36,728 nucleotides of DNA from a virus, in the IMG/VR virus record IMGVR_UViG_3300009027_000011, positions 1 to 36,728 of that record, one strand, 5' to 3'. Within the stretch, counting starts at the first letter, position 1; every line of letters begins with the position of its first letter. The translations under genes and the position numbers were made by a program. The notes under the pieces are model-generated. The model searched no databases. It was given only the letters and a program-made list of their open reading frames with translations, and had not been told where the DNA came from. This document shows positions 33,418-36,728 of the stretch, piece by piece.

Positions 33418-34179
33418 TTAATCAAATAATGTTGGTGTGTTATCGTAATTTGTTACTAAAACCTCAACTCTTTTATTCAATAGGTTTTTTCTCTCGCCAA
33501 TCGTAATCACGTTTAATCCGTGTTCATCAGCTTTTTTAAGTATGTAAGGATGGTCGAACTCGCTCATGGCAAATTTTACTCCACTCTCACACAAAACTTC
33601 GAAAAGGTCGGAACTATCTTGCTCCGTAAAACTATCTGAATAATTATCGTCAGTTCCCAAATAAGGAGGATCGCAATAGCAAAAACATCTCTGTATGTTG
33701 CTCTTATAATCGCACTTATTAAAAAATTTCCTAAAATCTGCGTTAAAAAAGTAAGCATCCTTTAACATCTTCAGCGTAATTTCTATGCTGTCGAGTATCT
33801 GTTTTTTAGGGTTTACTGCTCCAATTCTTAACGTATTAGGTTTACCGTATAATCCGAAGTTTGATATGAATAGAAATCGAATAGCGTTAATCAAATCATT
33901 TTGTTCTCTGCTACCCTTACCCCACTCTTTAAATTGTGTTTCGGTTATAGGTGTTCTCTCAATCCACTTAACCAATTCATCCGTGTTATCTAATAACTGT
34001 CGAAACAAATTATAGACATCATCGTCCAAATCGTTTAAGAAATTGTACTTCGCTTTTGGTTTATTAAAATACATTCCACCTGCACCGAAGAACGGCTCCA
34101 TGTATATATCATGGCGAGGGAAATGTTTTTGTATTTTTAAAGCTATCTTACTCTTATTGCCTAATCGGTTTAATATCAT
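33418..34179 (-). CDS. dam: DNA adenine methyltransferase, D12 class (Dam-like)
   Basis: A 253-aa enzyme that transfers methyl from SAM to N6-adenine. The N-terminal 'NRLGNKSKIALKIQKHFPRH' matches the 'R.GgK..l' opening. Motif I is 'MEPFFGAGGMYF' (about 27-38), and 'FLNDLDDDVYNLFR' follows. Motif IV 'DPPY' is at about 170-173 in 'FCYCDPPYLGTDDNYSDSFT'. No restriction endonuclease partner is next to it, so it is an orphan phage enzyme, probably protecting DNA or marking it. GATC is the usual target of Dam-type D12 enzymes. GATC is strongly depleted in this window. Specificity is inferred. Confidence 0.92.
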   Translation of the reverse strand: MILNRLGNKSKIALKIQKHFPRHDIYMEPFFGAGGMYFNKPKAKYNFLNDLDDDVYNLFRQLLDNTDELVKWIERTPITETQFKEWGKGSREQNDLINAIRFLFISNFGLYGKPNTLRIGAVNPKKQILDSIEITLKMLKDAYFFNADFRKFFNKCDYKSNIQRCFCYCDPPYLGTDDNYSDSFTEQDSSDLFEVLCESGVKFAMSEFDHPYILKKADEHGLNVITIGERKNLLNKRVEVLVTNYDNTPTLFD

Positions 34180-34421
34180 TTTCTCCGTAGGTTATAAGCA
34201 TCGTTGCACGTTTCAACTTTTCTCGCTGCGTATTTTCCAATGTCCTTACAAAGTCCTATCTCGTTAAACCATTCTAATACCACACAACGAGTCATCGTGT
34301 CCGGTAGCTCATCAAAATAGCAACCTCCACCACATACCTCAAATCTGTAATCGGCATATTTAGGGTTTTCGTAATACCATTTAAAAAAGTCTTTTCGTGC
34401 TTGTCCTGTTAAATATTTCAT
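34176..34421 (-). CDS. 81-aa hypothetical protein
   Basis: Begins 'MKYLTGQARKDFFKWYYENP' and includes 'FEVCGGGCYFDELPDTMTRC' and 'VVLEWFNEIGLCKDIGKYAA'. Four to five cysteines are present but do not form an obvious zinc motif. ATGA overlaps on both sides tie it to the methyltransferase and the 58-aa gene. The 'W.....GL....K' region recalls small phage proteins that read like helical adaptors. Function unknown. Confidence 0.75.
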   Translation of the reverse strand: MKYLTGQARKDFFKWYYENPKYADYRFEVCGGGCYFDELPDTMTRCVVLEWFNEIGLCKDIGKYAARKVETCNDAYNLRRK

Positions 34422-34594
34422 TCTAATTCTCTTATATCGTCATCATTGACGGATTCTGTAATAGTGTCGAAATTCATGCTCGTTGCATATTTTTTTAAAG
34501 CAGGGTAACATTTTCCGTAAGTTTCCTCATCGTCAAATATTGCTACTAAATCTGCGTAAGAGCCATTGTTATATTTAAAATAAACTTTTACCAT
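34418..34594 (-). CDS. 58-aa acidic hypothetical protein
   Basis: The ATG at 34592-34594 lies immediately after the primase TAG, and the TGA overlaps the next ATG. Sequence: 'MVKVYFKYNNGSYADLVAIF' then 'DDEETYGKCYPALKKYATSM' and 'NFDTITESVNDDDIRELE'. A strand-strand-helix pattern and an acidic tail are visible. Function unknown, but the tight coupling makes the gene real. Confidence 0.75.
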   Translation of the reverse strand: MVKVYFKYNNGSYADLVAIFDDEETYGKCYPALKKYATSMNFDTITESVNDDDIRELE

Positions 34595-35533
34595 CTAAAA
34601 ATATTTTGGGTTATTCATTCCGTTTTTTATTCCCCAAAAGGCAGTTCTAACATATCCAGGCACTCCCTTCTGCAAATAGCTATTGCTCCTTATTAGTTGT
34701 TCAATAAGAAACTCGGCTTCAGCTTGTGAAATGTATCCGGCACCAACTCTTGAGCCAAGCACTAAAGAAGTGCTCCGAACTTGAGGGTGTCCATCTCCTG
34801 TAATTCTGTTAATCCTTTCGGTTATGATTCTAACTACTCTATCGTAGTTGTTGTCGTTAGTTCTCTCCTTTGGTTTTGTATTTAAACTTACATATTTAGG
34901 TTTGCTCCAATCCTGTTTGTCCCAAGCCGGACATTCCTCAAACTTTCGGTAAAGAATGTCCTCATCATAGCTCAGGAACAAGGGAAGAATTGCGTTTTTT
35001 GTCGCAGGATCAAAATGCTCGTATTGTTTGAATTCATTTTCAACTGCCTTATGCAATGCCTTAAATAATCGCAGCTCATTTTCAACTGCGTGTAATGTTT
35101 TATACAACTCCGGGTCGGTATCAATATTGATTTTCATCAACGCTTTTAATCCCAATCCTGAAGGACTTATGTAACAACAAACTATTTCATCGTACTCATT
35201 AAATATGTGAGTCTTTAAACTTTCTGCGTACTCTTTACTCGGTATGCCATCCAAATCAATTTGCATCAATCCGGTAAAGCCTCTCACATTTGCGTACTTT
35301 CGTGCGTCACCTTTATTAATTCGGACACACGGAGTAAAAGCGTATAACTTCTGCTTCAGCGATTTTTTAAGCTCGACGTTGCCGGTCTTTCTCGCATGGT
35401 GTATCTTTGAAATAACATCTTTTGTCAAATCGGTAGGGTACTTGTGGTTGGTTATAAATGTTGTCAACTCAACATCTCCCCTCGCCTTCGGCTTAAAAAT
35501 GTTACCTGAATAATAAGGAAACTTACAATCCAT
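34595..35533 (-). CDS. VirE_N / BT4734-like primase-type protein
   Basis: A 312-aa protein. Residues about 20-150 form the VirE N-terminal (BT4734-like) domain: 'KKSLKQKLYAFTPCVRINKG', 'FTGLMQIDLDGIPSKEYAES' with the DxD-type acidic pair, and 'CCYISPSGLGLKALMKINID'. The family is related to archaeo-eukaryotic primases and is typical of Bacteroidetes mobile DNA. The C-terminal part ('RSTSLVLGSRVGAGYISQAE', 'GYVRTAFWGIKNGMNNPKYF') resembles a primase C-terminal helical region. It probably makes primers for the SF3 helicase encoded downstream. Split primase and helicase genes are inferred. Confidence 0.85.
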   Translation of the reverse strand: MDCKFPYYSGNIFKPKARGDVELTTFITNHKYPTDLTKDVISKIHHARKTGNVELKKSLKQKLYAFTPCVRINKGDARKYANVRGFTGLMQIDLDGIPSKEYAESLKTHIFNEYDEIVCCYISPSGLGLKALMKINIDTDPELYKTLHAVENELRLFKALHKAVENEFKQYEHFDPATKNAILPLFLSYDEDILYRKFEECPAWDKQDWSKPKYVSLNTKPKERTNDNNYDRVVRIITERINRITGDGHPQVRSTSLVLGSRVGAGYISQAEAEFLIEQLIRSNSYLQKGVPGYVRTAFWGIKNGMNNPKYF

Positions 35534-35769
35534 TATATTACATCGTTTATTCTGCTCGGTGCAATTATCTCAATGTTACCTGTTAGCAAACTCTTACATA
35601 AATATTTTGTAACTGCAACAAAGCTCGAATTGTAACAATGGTTTCCTCTCACTTTTTGTTTTACTTCCTCTTTCGGTACAAGTATTTTATCAATAACCTT
35701 GTATTTTATCGTCTTGTGTTCCTTATGCACTGCATTCGGATTCTTCACAATTATAGTATTTCCTATCAT
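35533..35769 (-). CDS. 78-aa basic hypothetical protein
   Basis: Begins 'MIGNTIIVKNPNAVHKEHKT' and continues 'IKYKVIDKILVPKEEVKQKV' and 'SFVAVTKYLCKSLLTGNIEI'. It shares one base with the primase ATG (TAATG). It is beta-rich with a helical C-terminus and could be a small nucleic-acid-binding protein. A terminator-like hairpin lies just upstream. Family not recognised. Confidence 0.7.
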   Translation of the reverse strand: MIGNTIIVKNPNAVHKEHKTIKYKVIDKILVPKEEVKQKVRGNHCYNSSFVAVTKYLCKSLLTGNIEIIAPSRINDVI

Positions 35770-35779
35770 TTTGCTGTGT

Positions 35780-35814
35780 TTTTTAAAAGCAAAGACCTGC
35801 CTCTCGGCAAGTCT
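35780..35814 (-). terminator. Hairpin with GAGA loop and T-rich tail between DUF3127-like and 78-aa genes
   Basis: AGACTTGCC and GGCAGGTCT (minus strand, one T:G pair) form a nine-base-pair stem around a GAGA loop, followed by a T-rich tail. It fits an intrinsic terminator or attenuator within the early operon. The downstream start is 11 bases past the T-rich tail. Confidence 0.65.
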
Positions 35815-35835
35815 CCACCAAATTTTAAAAGAATA

Positions 35836-36114
35836 TTAAACTTCAATTTTCCATCCGGACAAGGACGTGAAATACATATCAGGTTTGCCTTCCTTCTCGA
35901 TTTTTCTACATCGTATATTATAAAATATAGTAATGTAACTGTCCTCAAGAACGCTGTCCAACAATTCTGATTTATCATTTACAAATTCAAATAGGTATTC
36001 TTGAGGGTGTTCTCCCTCGATTAAACCTACTAATTCTCTTTTCTTGAAACCGTTTGTTCCAAATTCCTGTGTTTCTCCGATTTTTACGACTCGGACTCGC
36101 ATTTTTTGTGCCAT
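35836..36114 (-). CDS. DUF3127-like (OB-fold, single-strand-binding-like) protein
   Basis: A 92-aa protein: 'VRVVKIGETQEFGTNGFKKR', 'ELVGLIEGEHPQEYLFEFVN', 'VLEDSYITIFYNIRCRKIEK' and 'MYFTSLSGWKIEV'. The 'FKKREL', 'P...FEF.NDK..LL', 'fNIR.R' and final 'S..gW.i' features match DUF3127, a Bacteroidetes family predicted to have an OB fold. It probably protects single-stranded DNA during replication. The gene lies between the nuclease and primase genes. Confidence 0.85.
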   Translation of the reverse strand: MAQKMRVRVVKIGETQEFGTNGFKKRELVGLIEGEHPQEYLFEFVNDKSELLDSVLEDSYITIFYNIRCRKIEKEGKPDMYFTSLSGWKIEV

Positions 36115-36117
36115 AAT

Positions 36118-36728
36118 TTAGCTTTTATTAAATTTAAACATTATTGATTCTGAAACAGTATTTGATGCTGTCCCAAATTTTTGCTCTTTAATCTGCTCCT
36201 TCTTTAAAGCAGCAGCCATCTCATCCACAACGGCTGAGTATTTCCAACGCTTACGCCTCGTGATAATGAAATTCCCTTCGTGACCTTTGGCAAATGTAAC
36301 ATCGTTTGCAGTCATTTTCTCATGAATTTTCATTTTAATTAAATTCAACTCCTCATCAATTTCAGCTTTACGCTCCATTAATACGGAATACCTCTTAACA
36401 TCGTCGGCATCAGCCTCAAGTTCTTTATACTCAAACTTTTCAATCTCCTTCAAGGTCTTGTCAATTTTTTTACCAAAATCTCTAATCTCTTGAGTAGTAA
36501 ACGTTCTGTCAAAAGCGTGAATTTCTCCGGTGTACATTAATCCGTCATCGGTATCCATTGTTTCAACCCAAACCAATCTGCAGCTTGGAATACGTCCATT
36601 TTTAATAAAGAACATATATGCGTAAAACAGTAATTGGTCGTGTTCGTCTGTTCTCTCTTGAGTCCAGGCAACCTTCCCGGTTTTGTATTCCATAAAAATA
36701 CTACCATCTTTCTGCGAACTGTCAATAA
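36118..36728 (-). CDS. PD-(D/E)XK nuclease (RecB/Cas4-like), 5' end outside window
   Basis: The frame is open to the window edge (DSSQKDGSIF precedes an internal Met at 36693), so the true start lies outside. Visible catalytic elements are 'FMEYKTGKVAWTQERTDEHD' (E-x-K, motif III) and 'QLLFYAYMFFI' (the Q..lY motif), a pattern of RecB-like and Cas4-like exonucleases. The upstream active-site Asp and Glu lie off the window. The C-terminal half is helical and charged ('ERKAEIDEELNLIKMKIHEK') and ends 'SNTVSESIMFKFNKS'. It probably processes DNA ends in phage recombination. No CRISPR is nearby. Confidence 0.8.
   Translation of the reverse strand, partial: IDSSQKDGSIFMEYKTGKVAWTQERTDEHDQLLFYAYMFFIKNGRIPSCRLVWVETMDTDDGLMYTGEIHAFDRTFTTQEIRDFGKKIDKTLKEIEKFEYKELEADADDVKRYSVLMERKAEIDEELNLIKMKIHEKMTANDVTFAKGHEGNFIITRRKRWKYSAVVDEMAAALKKEQIKEQKFGTASNTVSESIMFKFNKS

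Noticed and set aside
35766-35978. 70-aa minus-strand frame beginning MINQNCWTAFL
   Set aside because: It largely overlaps the DUF3127-like gene in another frame and runs over the hairpin at 35780-35814. No recognisable protein features.

Overview
This AT-rich window is most of the genome of a tailed phage (siphovirus type, HK97-like head) that probably infects a member of the Bacteroidetes. The assignment rests on a VirE_N/BT4734-like primase, a DUF3127-like protein and a DUF5906-type SF3 helicase. It is also supported by promoters resembling the TTTG-N(19-21)-TAnnTTTG class and by the near absence of Shine-Dalgarno sequences. No integrase, repressor, tRNA, CRISPR array or insertion sequence was recognised. 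Both window ends cut through genes, so the DNA polymerase (if any), the end of the tail fibre and the rest of the early region lie outside.

Layout. Nearly everything is on the minus strand. Reading in the direction of transcription from the right edge: (1) 36728-30559, replication and DNA metabolism. This holds a PD-(D/E)XK nuclease, a DUF3127-like protein, a VirE_N primase, a Dam-like methyltransferase, a deoxyribosyltransferase-like protein, an SF2 helicase with a zinc ribbon and an SF3 helicase, interleaved with small unknown genes. (2) 28948-27516, a putative outer-membrane barrel protein, two tiny genes, an NlpC/P60-like endolysin and an unknown gene, closed by a terminator. (3) 27143-27515, an array of GGATATC / GGTAAAAAA words. 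(4) 26417-27113, the only plus-strand genes (174 aa unknown and a 43 aa membrane protein), each followed by a strong terminator. (5) 25511-26416, a 0.9 kb non-coding control region with an 11-bp-phased GTAAC array and a nested inverted repeat. (6) 25460-22162, a ribbon-helix-helix regulator, a candidate small terminase, a VRR-NUC nuclease, a CAP-domain protein between two tiny membrane proteins, and the large terminase. (7) 22010-18589, portal, prohead protease and major capsid. (8) 18558-14700, connector and tail-tube genes. (9) 14737-1, tape measure, two large tail-tip proteins and a giant repeat-containing fibre.

Genes are tightly packed, with many ATGA, TAATG and TTGA stop/start overlaps. 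These fix several start codons and reveal eight short genes (31-58 aa). The transcription plan appears to be a leftward early block, a divergent control region with a short rightward transcript, and a leftward packaging/head/tail block that internal terminators after terminase and after the tail-tube gene divide.

The most interesting material is the control/origin locus at 25.5-27.5 kb with two repeat families. Also notable are a genome-wide lack of GCGC, GGCC and CGCG with strong GATC depletion beside a phage-borne Dam-like gene, an over-represented 8-mer TGCCTGGA, a CAP protein with membrane partners, and a phage-encoded outer-membrane protein. All counts were made by eye and need a computed check.
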